A stretch of 64,000 bases of DNA from Streptomyces sp. NRRL F-5727 (GTDB taxonomy: Bacteria > Actinomycetota > Actinomycetes > Streptomycetales > Streptomycetaceae). Location of the stretch: positions 1-64,000 of the forward strand of contig NZ_JOGX01000013.1 in NCBI RefSeq assembly GCF_000719555.1, read 5' to 3'. The notes below the pieces were generated by a model. That model saw nothing but the letters and a program-made list of their open reading frames with translations. It searched no databases and was not told where the DNA came from. The translations under genes were made by a program, and so were the position numbers. Every line of letters begins with the position of its first letter. The stretch's first letter is position 1. Of the stretch, positions 44,158 to 52,822 are shown one piece after another.

Positions 44158-44283
44158 GGCGGGTACGGCTGTCAACCTGCGGGTCCTCCCGAGCGAAGCG
44201 GATCGGGCGGTTCGGCACGGGGTGCCGGTCGGGTGTTACGTTGCGACAGCCTCAGGTCATCACACGGGCGGGGAGACACGCTT

Positions 44284-44931
44284 ATGGACATCGCACACCG
44301 GACCACCGACCAGCAGAAGCCCGCCGAGCAGCGGCGGCGCGAACTGCTGGAGGCGGCGGACCGGGTGGTGCTCCGCGACGGCCCCAAGGCATCCATGAAC
44401 GCGATCGCGGCCGAGGCCGGCATCACCAAGCCGATCCTCTACCGCCACTTCGGCGACAAGGGCGGCCTCTACCGCGCCCTCGCCACCCGCCACACCGACG
44501 CCCTCCTCGCCTCGCTGCGGGCCGCCCTCGACGCCCCCGCGGACCGGCGCCGCCGGGTCGAGGCCACCCTCGACACCTACCTCGCCTCCATCGAGGCGAT
44601 GCCGCAGGTCTACCGCTTCCTCATGCACCCGGCCGAGGAGTCCCACCAGGCCGAGCAGGGCTTCGACGTCGGCCGCCACTCCGCCCCGCTGCTCCGCCGC
44701 ATGGGCGAGGAACTGGGCCAGGTCATCGCCGAGCGCGTCGACCTCGGCCCGGCCGCCGAGGCGCAGGCCCGGATCTGGGGTCACGGCATCGTCGGCATGA
44801 TGCACGCCGCCGGCGACTGGTGGCTGGGCGAGCGCCCCTGCTCCCGCGCCGAACTGGTCCGCTCCCTGGCGGACCTCCTCTGGGGCCGCCTGGCCGAGGC
44901 CGACGACCGCGCGGACGGCCCGGGCTTCTGA
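44284..44931 (+). CDS. TetR-family transcriptional regulator
   Basis: 215 residues. The N-terminal HTH is typical (ILYRHFGDKGGLYRALATRH preceded by MNAIAAEAGITKP). The C-terminal ligand domain contains VYRFLMHPAEES and GIVGMMHAAGDWWL. ATG 44284 has GGGGAG upstream; the frame extends further up without ribosome site. By position it most likely represses the divergent acyl-CoA dehydrogenase gene and itself through the palindromes at 44129-44157. Confidence 0.9.
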   Translation: MDIAHRTTDQQKPAEQRRRELLEAADRVVLRDGPKASMNAIAAEAGITKPILYRHFGDKGGLYRALATRHTDALLASLRAALDAPADRRRRVEATLDTYLASIEAMPQVYRFLMHPAEESHQAEQGFDVGRHSAPLLRRMGEELGQVIAERVDLGPAAEAQARIWGHGIVGMMHAAGDWWLGERPCSRAELVRSLADLLWGRLAEADDRADGPGF

Positions 44932-45067
44932 CTTCCGGGGCCGGACCGGGCATCCGGACACCGGCCGGGGGTCGGATCGGGAGCGACCCCGGAGGGGGCC
45001 TGGGCGGGCGGTGGGGGGCCTGGCGATCGCGGGCGGCCGGGCTCGGAGCCGTACCGGGAGAACCTCG

Positions 45068-45628
45068 CTACGCCTCCAGGGCGGACGCGCCCTCGCCCCA
45101 GGGCTGCCTGCGGATGGTGCGGAGGAGACGTGATCTGCGCCACCCGGTGACGCGCTCCGCGTAGACGCGGCCCTCCAGGTGGTCCATCTCGTGCAGCAGG
45201 CAGCGGGCGAAGAAGCCGGTGCCCTCGACGCGGACCGGGGTGCCGTCGGTGCGGACGCCCTCCACCACCGCGCGGTCGAAGCGGGCCACCGGCGCCTCCA
45301 GGCCCGGCAGCGAGAGGCAGCCCTCCGGGCCGCGGTACTCGTCGCCGTCCGCCTCGACCAGCCGCGGGTTCACCACGTGCCCCAGGTGCCGCACGTCCTC
45401 GTCGTCCGGGCAGTCGTAGACGAACACCCGCAGCCCCACGCCCACCTGGTTCGCGGCGAGACCCACGCCGTGCGCCGCGTACATGGTGGCGAACATCGAC
45501 TCGACGAGACCGTCGAGCTCGCGCCCGAACTCGGTGACGGGGGCACAGGGCGTGTGCAGCACGGGGTCGCCGAGCAGGGTCATCGTCCGGACGATGCCGG
45601 AGCTGCCTGGGATGGGGCGGTTTCGCAT
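45068..45628 (-). CDS. def: peptide deformylase
   Basis: 186 residues, cytoplasmic metalloenzyme removing the N-formyl group from nascent proteins. All three motifs are present: GVGLAANQVG, EGCLSLPG (Cys metal ligand) and HEMDHLEG (two His ligands and catalytic Glu). The C-terminal tail RSRLLRTIRRQPWGEG is a common extension in Streptomyces. It is not linked to fmt here, so it is likely one of several deformylases. Divergent from murT. Confidence 0.94.
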   Translation of the reverse strand: MRNRPIPGSSGIVRTMTLLGDPVLHTPCAPVTEFGRELDGLVESMFATMYAAHGVGLAANQVGVGLRVFVYDCPDDEDVRHLGHVVNPRLVEADGDEYRGPEGCLSLPGLEAPVARFDRAVVEGVRTDGTPVRVEGTGFFARCLLHEMDHLEGRVYAERVTGWRRSRLLRTIRRQPWGEGASALEA

Positions 45629-45690
45629 GCCCGTAAGCGTACGGTCCGCCCTGACCTCCTCATTTCATACGGTCGGCCCGGGTGCCGCGG

Positions 45691-45720
45691 TTCGGGCTCC
45701 TGGCCGGTACTCGATAGGCT
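45691..45720 (+). promoter_or_regulatory. candidate promoter of murT-gatD
   Basis: TTCGGG at 45691-45696 and TAGGCT at 45715-45720 with an 18-nt spacer resemble a Streptomyces housekeeping promoter; the leader to ATG 45754 would be about 27 nt and holds AAGGAGG. Confidence 0.5.
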
Positions 45721-45753
45721 GAGCCCCGACCGACGCAAGGAGGATCAAGGACG

Positions 45754-47001
45754 ATGTCAGGACACCCCGGTAATCCAGAGCCGCTGTCGCCGCGCGCCAA
45801 GCTGGCCGTGACCGCGGGCAAGGCGGCCGCCGCGGTGTCGCGGGCGGCCGGCCGTGGCAGCGGATCGGTGATCGGCGGACGGGTCGCGCTCAAGCTCGAC
45901 CCCGACCTGCTGGGACGGCTCGCGCAGCACCTGGACGTCGTCCTCGTGTCCGCCACCAACGGCAAGACCACCACGACCCGGCTGATCGCCGAGGCGCTCC
46001 GGGCCAGCGGCCCGGTGGTCTCCAACGCCCTCGGCGCCAACATGCCCGCGGGCATCACCTCCGCCCTCGCCGGCGGAGGCGACGCCCGGTACGGCGTGAT
46101 CGAGGTCGACGAGAAGTACCTCGCCGGCGTCGCCCGCGACACCACCCCCAAGGCGATCGCGCTGCTCAACCTCTCCCGCGACCAGCTCGACCGCGCCGCC
46201 GAGACGCGGATGCTCGCCGAGAAGTGGCGCGAGGGCCTCAACGGCTCCAAGGCCGTCGTCATCGCCAACGCCGACGACCCGCTGATCGTGTGGGCCGCCT
46301 CCTCCTCCCCCAACGTGGTGTGGGTCGCGGTCGGCCAGGAGTGGAAGGACGACGCCTGGTCGTGCCCCTCCTGCGGCGGCGTCCTCCAGCGCCCCGGCGA
46401 CGACTGGTTCTGCGGCGAGTGCGGCTTCCGCCGCCCCGCCCCGAGCTGGGCGCTCAGCGGCGACCACGTGCTCGACCCGCACGGCTCCGCCTGGCCGATC
46501 CGGCTCCAGCTGCCCGGCCGCGCCAACAAGGCGAACGCCGCCACCTCGGCCGCCGTCGCCGCCGTCTTCGGCGTCCCGCCGCAGGTCGCCCTGGAACGCA
46601 TGTTCCAGGTGCAGGCCGTGGCCGGCCGCTACGACGTGGTCTCCTTCCAGGACCGGCAGCTGCGGCTGCTGCTCGCGAAGAACCCGGCCGGCTGGCTGGA
46701 GACCTTCTCCCTCATCGACCCGCCGCCGACGCCGGTCATCCTCTCGGTCAACGCGCGCGGCGCCGACGGCACCGACACCTCCTGGCTGTGGGACGTCGAC
46801 TACGGCCGGCTCGCCGGCCACCCGATCATGGTGATCGGCGACCGCCGGCTCGACCTCGCGGTCCGCCTGGAGGTCGCGGGCGTGGACTTCCGCGTCTGCG
46901 ACACGCTCGACGAGGCGGTCGCCATGGCCCCGCCCGGACAGATCGAGCTGATCGCCAACTACACCGCCTTCCAGGACGTACGCCGCCGTGTCGGCAACTG
47001 A
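45754..47001 (+). CDS. murT: lipid II isoglutaminyl synthase subunit MurT
   Basis: 415 residues. Mur-ligase ATP loop VVLVSATNGKTTTTRLIAEA near residue 65, the EVDEKYL segment, an inserted zinc ribbon (CPSCGG about residue 205, CGECGF about 225), and the DUF1727 C-terminus (VILSVNARGADGTDTSWLWD). With GatD it amidates the D-glutamate of lipid II to isoglutamine, using glutamine-derived ammonia and ATP. AAGGAGG is upstream. gatD starts 31 nt after the stop. Confidence 0.95.
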   Translation: MSGHPGNPEPLSPRAKLAVTAGKAAAAVSRAAGRGSGSVIGGRVALKLDPDLLGRLAQHLDVVLVSATNGKTTTTRLIAEALRASGPVVSNALGANMPAGITSALAGGGDARYGVIEVDEKYLAGVARDTTPKAIALLNLSRDQLDRAAETRMLAEKWREGLNGSKAVVIANADDPLIVWAASSSPNVVWVAVGQEWKDDAWSCPSCGGVLQRPGDDWFCGECGFRRPAPSWALSGDHVLDPHGSAWPIRLQLPGRANKANAATSAAVAAVFGVPPQVALERMFQVQAVAGRYDVVSFQDRQLRLLLAKNPAGWLETFSLIDPPPTPVILSVNARGADGTDTSWLWDVDYGRLAGHPIMVIGDRRLDLAVRLEVAGVDFRVCDTLDEAVAMAPPGQIELIANYTAFQDVRRRVGN

Positions 47002-47032
47002 CCCCGCCCCGACTCGCAGAAGGAGTGGCAGC

Positions 47033-47761
47033 ATGAGTGACAGCAGCCTGCGTGTGGTCTGGGTCTACCCCGACCTGCTCAGCACCTACGGCGACCAGGG
47101 CAACGTCCTCGTCGTCGAACGCCGCGCCCGCCAGCGCGGCCTGCACGTCGAGCGCGTCGACGTCCGCAGCGACCAGCCGGTCCCCACCTCCGGCGACATC
47201 TACCTGATCGGCGGCGGCGAGGACCGGCCGCAGCGACTCGCGGCCGAGCGGCTGCGCCGCGACGGCGGCCTCTCCCGGGCCGCCTCGAACGGCGCGATCA
47301 TCTTCTCGGTCTGCGCCGGCTACCAGATCCTGGGCCACGAGTTCATCAACGACCTCGGGGCGCGCGAGCCGGGCCTCGGCCTGCTCGACGTGACCACGGT
47401 CCGGGGCGAGGGCGCCCGCTGCGTCGGCGACGTGCTCGCCGACATCGACCCGCACCTGGGCCTCCCCCAGCTGACCGGCTTCGAGAACCACCAGGGCGTC
47501 ACCCACCTCGGCCCGACGGCCCGCCCCTTCGCGCGGACCGTCTTCGGCAACGGCAACGGCACCGGCGACGGCACCGAGGGCGCGTACAACGACACCGTCT
47601 TCGGCACCTACATGCACGGTCCCGTGATGGCCCGCAACCCGCAGATCGCGGACCTGCTGCTGAAGCTGGCCCTCGACGTCAACGCGCTGCCGCCGACCGA
47701 CGACCGGTGGTACGAGGCGCTGCGCGCCGAGCGCATCGCGGCCGCCTCGCAGCCCGCCTGA
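47033..47761 (+). CDS. gatD: lipid II isoglutaminyl synthase glutaminase subunit GatD
   Basis: 242 residues, class I glutamine amidotransferase of the CobB/CobQ type. The nucleophile is Cys94 in FSVCAGYQILG; the catalytic His is in VFGTYMHGPV. It supplies ammonia to MurT for peptidoglycan amidation. ATG 47033 has AGAAGGAG upstream and is preferred over an in-frame GTG at 46988 inside murT. Confidence 0.95.
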   Translation: MSDSSLRVVWVYPDLLSTYGDQGNVLVVERRARQRGLHVERVDVRSDQPVPTSGDIYLIGGGEDRPQRLAAERLRRDGGLSRAASNGAIIFSVCAGYQILGHEFINDLGAREPGLGLLDVTTVRGEGARCVGDVLADIDPHLGLPQLTGFENHQGVTHLGPTARPFARTVFGNGNGTGDGTEGAYNDTVFGTYMHGPVMARNPQIADLLLKLALDVNALPPTDDRWYEALRAERIAAASQPA

Positions 47762-47820
47762 CGCACCATCAAGGGCGATAAGGGGCATTGCGGACCGCAC
47801 TTCTGAGCGGCCTAGCGCAC

Positions 47821-47902
47821 ATTGGATTCGTAAGTAAATACGGTGTCCAATCTGCGGACATCCGGTTCGGCCCCGCCACCCGGCGACGATAGGGTGGCGG
47901 GG
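47821..47902 (+). promoter_or_regulatory. pfkA upstream region with inverted repeats
   Basis: The 197-nt gap before pfkA holds an AT-rich spot with arms ATTGGA (47821-47826) and TCCAAT (47846-47851), and a perfect 11-bp hairpin (arms 47871-47881 and 47892-47902, 10-nt loop). The hairpin may terminate murT-gatD transcription; its loop also contains a TAGGGT that could be a pfkA -10 sequence. Which is right cannot be decided from sequence. Confidence 0.5.
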
Positions 47903-47958
47903 ATCCAGCCGGACGACGTGGTCCGGGAGTCGGCCCACGTTGCAAAGGTTTTTGGGCT

Positions 47959-48987
47959 ATGCGCATTGGTGTGCTCACCTCCGGCGGAGACTGCCCCGGT
48001 CTGAACGCCGTCATCCGTTCCGTCGTGCACCGGGCCGTCGTCGACCACGGTGACGAGGTCATCGGCTTCCACGACGGGTGGAAGGGCCTCCTGGAGTGCG
48101 ACTACCGGAAGCTCGACCTCGACGCGGTCGGCGGCATCCTCGCCCGCGGCGGCACCATCCTCGGCTCCTCCCGCGTCCAGCCCGCCCACCTCGTCGACGG
48201 GGTCGAGCGGGCCAAGGGCCACGTGGCCGACCTCGGCCTCGACGCGATCATCCCGATCGGCGGCGAGGGCACCCTCAAGGCCGCCAACCTCCTCTCCGAG
48301 GCCGGTCTCCCCATCGTCGGCGTCCCGAAGACCATCGACAACGACATCGCCTCGACCGACGTCACCTTCGGCTTCGACACCGCCGTCACCGTCGCCACCG
48401 AGGCCCTCGACCGGCTGAAGACCACCGCCGAGTCCCACCAGCGCGTCCTCGTCGTCGAGGTCATGGGCCGTCACACCGGCTGGATAGCCCTCCACTCCGG
48501 CATGGCCGCCGGCGCCCACGCCGTCGTCGTCCCGGAGCGCCCCTTCGACATCGACGAGCTGACCTCCCGGGTCGGCGCCCGCTTCGAGGACGGCAAGCGG
48601 TTCGCCATCGTCGTGGTCGCCGAGGGCGCCAAGCCGCGCGAGGGCTCCTCCATGGACTTCAAGACCGCCGGCACCGACATCTACGGCCACGAGCGGTTCA
48701 CCGGCGTCGCCAACCAGCTCTCCGTCGAGCTGGAGCGCCGGCTCGGCAAGGAGGCCCGCCCGGTCATCCTCGGCCACGTCCAGCGCGGCGGCACGCCCAC
48801 CGCGTACGACCGCGTCCTCGCCACCCGCTTCGGCTGGCACGCGGTCGAGGCCGCGCACCGCGGCGAGTTCGGCATGCTGACCTCGCTGCGCGGCACCGAC
48901 ATCGTGATGGTGCCGCTGGCGCAGGCCGTGGAGACGCTGAAGACGGTCCCCGAGGACCGCTACGCCGAGGCCGAGTGCGTGCTCTGA
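47959..48987 (+). CDS. pfkA: 6-phosphofructokinase
   Basis: 342 residues of the group III/mixed-substrate PFK clade. Phosphate-binding GVLTSGGDCPGLNA at the N-terminus, GGEGTLKAA, PKTIDNDI with the catalytic Asp, EVMGRHTGWIAL and GHVQRGGTPTAYDR are all present. Glycine in GGEGT at the position that distinguishes donors points to ATP rather than pyrophosphate. It phosphorylates fructose 6-phosphate in glycolysis. No good ribosome site precedes ATG 47959. Confidence 0.94.
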   Translation: MRIGVLTSGGDCPGLNAVIRSVVHRAVVDHGDEVIGFHDGWKGLLECDYRKLDLDAVGGILARGGTILGSSRVQPAHLVDGVERAKGHVADLGLDAIIPIGGEGTLKAANLLSEAGLPIVGVPKTIDNDIASTDVTFGFDTAVTVATEALDRLKTTAESHQRVLVVEVMGRHTGWIALHSGMAAGAHAVVVPERPFDIDELTSRVGARFEDGKRFAIVVVAEGAKPREGSSMDFKTAGTDIYGHERFTGVANQLSVELERRLGKEARPVILGHVQRGGTPTAYDRVLATRFGWHAVEAAHRGEFGMLTSLRGTDIVMVPLAQAVETLKTVPEDRYAEAECVL

Positions 48988-49006
48988 CGACGCGCGTACG
49001 TCACAC

Positions 49007-49038
49007 CCGCCCCCGGTCGCGAGCGCGACCGGGGGCGG
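49007..49038 (+). terminator. terminator after pfkA
   Basis: A perfect 15-bp inverted repeat (arms 49007-49021 and 49024-49038, 2-nt centre) starts 19 nt after the pfkA stop and is followed by TTCT. Confidence 0.85.
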
Positions 49039-49104
49039 TTCTAGTCTGGTGCGGACAACAAGCGCGAAACGGGCTCGGCGCGCAATGGGCTCCAGGAGTA
49101 AGCG

Positions 49105-50052
49105 ATGGATCACAGCGGGCACGGCATGACCACGGATCTGCCGCCGTTCACGCTGGGGCGGGGCCTGGAGTTCTCTCCCGACCTCTTCTTCCTGATCGGC
49201 TGCCTCACGGCGCTCGGTCTGTACGGGTGGGGGGTCGCCCGGCTGCGCAGGCGCGGTGACGCCTGGCCGGTCGCCCGGACCGTGCTGTTCACGGTCGGCG
49301 TGCTGAGCGTCGCCCTGGTGATGTGCACCAAGCTGAACGACTACGGCATGGTCATGTTCAGCGTGCACATGGTGCAGCACATGGTGATCTCCATGGTCTC
49401 GCCGATCCTGCTGCTGCTCGGCGCGCCGGTGACGCTGGCGCTGCGGGCCCTCCCGGTGGCCGGGCGCGGCTCGCTCGGCCCGCGCGAGCTGCTGCTGAAG
49501 CTGCTGCACAGCCGGTACATGCGGATCGTCACGCACCCCGCGTTCACCATCAGCATGTTCATCGCCAGCCTCTACGGCCTCTACTTCACCTCGCTCTTCG
49601 ACACCCTGATGGCGTCGAAGCCCGGGCACATCGCGATGATGGTCCACTTCCTCGCGGTGGGCCTGGTCTTCTTCTGGCCGATCATGGGCGTCGACCCGGG
49701 CCCGCACCGCCCCGGGTACGTGATGCGGATGCTGGAGCTCTTCGCGGGCATGCCGTTCCACGCCTTCTTCGGCATCGCGATGATGATGGCGACCCAGCCG
49801 ATGGTGGACGCGTACAAGAACCCGCCCGCCTCGCTCGGCATCGACGCGCTCGCCGACCAGAACGCCGCCGGCGGCATCGCCTGGGCGTTCAGCGAGATCC
49901 CTTCGGTGCTGGTGCTGATCGCGCTGGTCTACCAGTGGTACCACTCCGAGCAGCGGCAGGCGGTCCGCAAGGACCGGCAGGCCGACCGGGACGGCGACAA
50001 GGAGCTGGCGGAGTACAACGCGTACCTGGCCTCGCTCCAGGCGCGCCGCTGA
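49105..50052 (+). CDS. CtaG-like cytochrome c oxidase assembly membrane protein
   Basis: 315 residues with about seven transmembrane segments and many Met/His residues within them (HMVQHMVISMVSP, FGIAMMMATQPM, MMVHFLAVGLVFFWP), as in the CtaG (caa3-type) family linked to copper insertion into cytochrome oxidase. The C-terminal tail is charged and cytoplasmic (RQAVRKDRQADRDGDKEL). CAGGAGTAAG is upstream of ATG 49105. No oxidase genes are adjacent. Confidence 0.9.
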   Translation: MDHSGHGMTTDLPPFTLGRGLEFSPDLFFLIGCLTALGLYGWGVARLRRRGDAWPVARTVLFTVGVLSVALVMCTKLNDYGMVMFSVHMVQHMVISMVSPILLLLGAPVTLALRALPVAGRGSLGPRELLLKLLHSRYMRIVTHPAFTISMFIASLYGLYFTSLFDTLMASKPGHIAMMVHFLAVGLVFFWPIMGVDPGPHRPGYVMRMLELFAGMPFHAFFGIAMMMATQPMVDAYKNPPASLGIDALADQNAAGGIAWAFSEIPSVLVLIALVYQWYHSEQRQAVRKDRQADRDGDKELAEYNAYLASLQARR

Positions 50053-50107
50053 CCGCCTCGGCCGCTTGACCGCCTTTGACCGCTTGTCCGCCTCGGCCGC
50101 CTTCTCG

Positions 50108-50183
50108 GCCTTGGACGCCTCGGACGCCTCGGACGCGCCTTGAACGCCTTGGACGCCTTGGACGTGCCTTGAACGCCTTGAAC
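50108..50183. repeat. 9-nt tandem repeat after ctaG-like gene
   Basis: Eight copies of a degenerate 9-nt unit (GCCTTGGAC, GCCTCGGAC or GCCTTGAAC) with two 2-nt insertions lie in the non-coding space after the CtaG-like gene. Looser copies extend back to about 50055. No protein-like frame supports coding. Confidence 0.75.
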
Positions 50184-50286
50184 GCCGCCGGCCCCCCGGG
50201 CCCGTCCGGGGAGTAGCGCGCGCCCCCCGCGGGGAGTCACCATGGGGGGAGGCTTCCCTGGCCCCGGTCGGGAGGAGGGCGGGCAG

Positions 50287-50505
50287 ATGTCCGGTTCCAC
50301 GAAGGCGATGACGATCGTCACCTGCGCCGTGCTGGTGCTGATCACCGCGTACACGGTGGCGCTCGGCAGCAGCGGCTGGCTCTGGTTCGGCTGGATCGTG
50401 CTCGGCGTGGCGACGATCGGGATGGCCGCGGCGGACAGCACCGAGACGCCGGTCACGCCCCGCGCACCACGGGCGGGCGGCGGCCCCGGGCCGTCCCCCC
50501 GCTGA
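50287..50505 (+). CDS. small two-helix membrane protein
   Basis: 72 residues with two hydrophobic segments (AMTIVTCAVLVLITAYTVAL and GWLWFGWIVLGVATIGMAA) and a Pro/Gly-rich tail. ATG 50287 has GGAGGAGG at 8 nt; an in-frame ATG at 50242 with GGGGAG is possible but adds Gly/Glu-rich residues. No family recognised. Its stop lies 5 nt from that of the convergent PRC-barrel gene. Confidence 0.65.
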   Translation: MSGSTKAMTIVTCAVLVLITAYTVALGSSGWLWFGWIVLGVATIGMAAADSTETPVTPRAPRAGGGPGPSPR

Positions 50506-50510
50506 CCGGC

Positions 50511-50861
50511 TCACATGTGCCGGTTCGCGTAGTACTGCTCGACGAGGCGGATGAACGTCACGTCCTGCTCGTTCTGGCCCGCCTCGAAGTCCGGGGACTC
50601 GCGGACCTGGTCCTTGGTGCAGTTCACGTGCACCGTCTCGTTGTCCCTGTCCACGCGGTCGACGAGGCCGGCGGGCAGGACGACCTTGTGGCCGAGGATC
50701 CACGGCCCGGTGTCCACCACGAGGTAGGACCGGTCGACGTCCTCCGTGTGCCGGTCGACCTTGCCGATGCCGCCGTCGGTGGCCTCCACCGCGTACCCGA
50801 TCAGGGTGTCGCCCGGCACGTGGCCGGAGGACTTCGGGTAGCCCCAGATGTCGGCGCCCAT
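50511..50861 (-). CDS. PRC-barrel domain protein
   Basis: 116 residues. Residues ~15-85 match the PRC-barrel fold (TLIGYAVEATDGGIGKVDRH, SYLVVDTGPWILGHKVVLP, VHVNCTKDQVRESPDF). Small stand-alone PRC-barrel proteins are common in Streptomyces; roles are mostly unknown, often linked to stress responses or RNA processing by analogy. ATG 50861 has GAGAGGAGG at good spacing. Confidence 0.85.
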   Translation of the reverse strand: MGADIWGYPKSSGHVPGDTLIGYAVEATDGGIGKVDRHTEDVDRSYLVVDTGPWILGHKVVLPAGLVDRVDRDNETVHVNCTKDQVRESPDFEAGQNEQDVTFIRLVEQYYANRHM

Positions 50862-50950
50862 GGCGTGCCTCCTCTCCGGGAGTCTCGTCTCCTCCGTGCC
50901 TCGCGCCTACCCGGCCCGGTGCCGGTCATCCGCGGGTCGATGCGCCCGGC

Positions 50951-51949
50951 TCAGCGAGGGGCCAGGACGAACCAGACCTGTCCGCGGGCGAAGGCGAGCG
51001 GGCTGCCGTCGGGGGTGGTGAAGGCGGTGCCGCCGGCCGGGTCGGGGCGGGACCAGCGGGCCTCGTACGCCCGCCCGTCACGCAGCACGGTCGCCGTGCC
51101 GGAGCCGGTGGTCTCGGTGTACGGGGAGACGGCGCCGGTCACGTCGTGGAACTCGGACGGGCGGACGGTCACCCGCTGGACGACGACGGTGGCGGGGGCG
51201 AGCCGACCGGTGTCGGTGGCGGTCATCGCGCGGCCGTCGAGGGTCACGTGCCAGCCGCGGTCGGCCGCGGACCAGGTGAAGGTGTAGCGGGCGGCCGGGA
51301 AGCGGACGGTCTCCTCGGCGGCCGCGGTGCCGCCGGCGGGCGCGGCGCCGAAGCGCAGCCCGACGGGGGCCGCGTCGGAGGCGTCGGGGGCGGCGGCGAG
51401 GGCGCGCTCGGGGCGCAGATAGAGGTTGTGCGGGGCGGGGCGGTCCGGGGAGCGCCGGAACGCGCCGGGCGCGTTCGACTCGGTGACGAGGTCGAGGGAG
51501 GCGGCGTCCAGCAGCGGGTTCAGCTTGGTCTGGGCGCCGGAATAGGCGAGGGCGGGCCGGCCGAAGGGGCGCAGGAGGGAGATGTCGGACTCGCGGGCGC
51601 TGCGGACGGGGCCGACGCTGTCGGGGAGGCGGGAGGAGTAGACGGCGAGCAGGCGGGTGACGCCGCCTTCGACCTGCTCGACGTAGACGAGGTCGGCGGC
51701 GCCGAGCCCGGTCTGGGGGCGGGCCGCGGCCACGTTGTCCACCTTCACGGCGAGCACGGGGCCGATGCGGGCGGGCAGTCCCGTGAACGGCGAGACGCCG
51801 GCGGGGGCGGTGGTGGGCGCGCGCGTCGGCGTCGGTGGCGGGTCCGGCGGGCCCGAGCCGGAGCAGCCGTACAGACCGGCCGCGGTCACCACGCACAGCA
51901 GCGCGGTGAGCCCGCGCCCGGGACGCCGGGGTCCGCGCGCGCCTGGCAT
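50951..51949 (-). CDS. DUF3048 (YerB-like) lipoprotein
   Basis: 332 residues. Signal region (LTALLCVVTAAGLYGC) with a possible lipobox cysteine, then a Pro/Thr linker and the DUF3048 domain (SPFTGLPARIGPVLAVKVDN, GLGAADLVYVEQVEGGVTRL, VGPVRSARESDISLL, AHNLYLRPERAL-like). The tyrosine at -2 of the lipobox is unusual. Function is unknown; the family includes B. subtilis YerB. Divergent from the PlsC-like gene. Confidence 0.87.
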   Translation of the reverse strand: MPGARGPRRPGRGLTALLCVVTAAGLYGCSGSGPPDPPPTPTRAPTTAPAGVSPFTGLPARIGPVLAVKVDNVAAARPQTGLGAADLVYVEQVEGGVTRLLAVYSSRLPDSVGPVRSARESDISLLRPFGRPALAYSGAQTKLNPLLDAASLDLVTESNAPGAFRRSPDRPAPHNLYLRPERALAAAPDASDAAPVGLRFGAAPAGGTAAAEETVRFPAARYTFTWSAADRGWHVTLDGRAMTATDTGRLAPATVVVQRVTVRPSEFHDVTGAVSPYTETTGSGTATVLRDGRAYEARWSRPDPAGGTAFTTPDGSPLAFARGQVWFVLAPR

Positions 51950-52042
51950 GTCGGCCTCCCGGTGGGTCGGGACACTCCTACCAGTGGACCACGGGCGGCC
52001 GGGGGGTTACAACGGGCGTGACGACGACGAACGGGGGTCCCG

Positions 52043-52720
52043 GTGTTCTACCGGCTGCTGAAGTACGTACTGCTCGGACCGCTGCTGAAACTGCTGTTCC
52101 GGCCGCGGGTCGAGGGGATCGAGCACATCCCGGAGGAGGGCGCGGCGATCGTCGCGGGCAACCATCTCTCCTTCTCCGACCACTTCCTGATGCCGGTGGT
52201 GCTCGACCGGCGGATCACCTTCCTGGCGAAGCAGGAGTACTTCACCGGGCCGGGGCTGAAGGGGCGGCTGACCGCCGCCTTCTTCCGGGCGGCCGGGCAG
52301 ATCCCGGTGGACCGCTCGGGCAAGGAGGCGGGGCGGGCGGCGATCCGGGAGGGACTCGGGGTGCTCGCGAGGGACGAGCTGCTGGGGATCTACCCGGAGG
52401 GCACCCGCTCGCACGACGGGCGTCTGTACAAGGGCAAGGTCGGCGTCGCGGTGATGGCGCTGACGGCGGGCGTGAAGGTGGTGCCGTGCGCGATGGTCGG
52501 CACCTTCGAGATCCAGCCGCCCGGGCGGGTGGTGCCCCGGATCCGGCGGGTGACCATCCGGTTCGGGGAGCCGCTGGACTTCTCGCGCTTCGCGGGCTCG
52601 GCGGACGAGCGGGCGGTGGTGCGGGCGGTCACGGACGAGATCATGTACGCGATCATGCGGCTGTCGGGGCAGGAGTACGTGGACGAGTACGCGGCCGTGG
52701 TGAAGGCGGCCGGGGCCTGA
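52043..52720 (+). CDS. PlsC-like 1-acylglycerol-3-phosphate acyltransferase
   Basis: 225 residues. Acyltransferase block I NHLSFSDHFL, block II around TFLAKQEYFTGPGLKG, block III YPEGTRSHDGRLYKGK and block IV VVPCAMVGTFEI. These proteins acylate lysophosphatidic acid at the inner membrane; the exact acceptor here is unproven, as Streptomyces have several. GTG 52043 is preceded by GGGGTCC only. A perfect hairpin follows the stop. Confidence 0.9.
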   Translation: MFYRLLKYVLLGPLLKLLFRPRVEGIEHIPEEGAAIVAGNHLSFSDHFLMPVVLDRRITFLAKQEYFTGPGLKGRLTAAFFRAAGQIPVDRSGKEAGRAAIREGLGVLARDELLGIYPEGTRSHDGRLYKGKVGVAVMALTAGVKVVPCAMVGTFEIQPPGRVVPRIRRVTIRFGEPLDFSRFAGSADERAVVRAVTDEIMYAIMRLSGQEYVDEYAAVVKAAGA

Positions 52721-52728
52721 ACACGGCG

Positions 52729-52760
52729 GAGGGGCCGTCGGCCGGTGGCGACGGCCCCTC
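52729..52760 (+). terminator. terminator after PlsC-like gene
   Basis: A perfect 12-bp inverted repeat (arms 52729-52740 and 52749-52760, 8-nt loop) begins 9 nt after the stop, between convergent genes. Confidence 0.85.
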
Positions 52761-52822
52761 GTGCGTCCTCGTTCGTCAGCCCGTGAGGACGGCGACTGCT
52801 TCGGCTACAGCCACGGCTGCGG

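Noticed and set aside
44968..44990. 7-bp hairpin after the TetR gene
   Set aside because: Short stem in a very GC-rich gap with a 9-nt loop; too weak to call a terminator.
47812..50703. 963-residue minus-strand frame over pfkA and the CtaG-like gene
   Set aside because: Antisense shadow; repeats such as QGVQGVQG come from the 9-nt DNA repeat, not from a protein.
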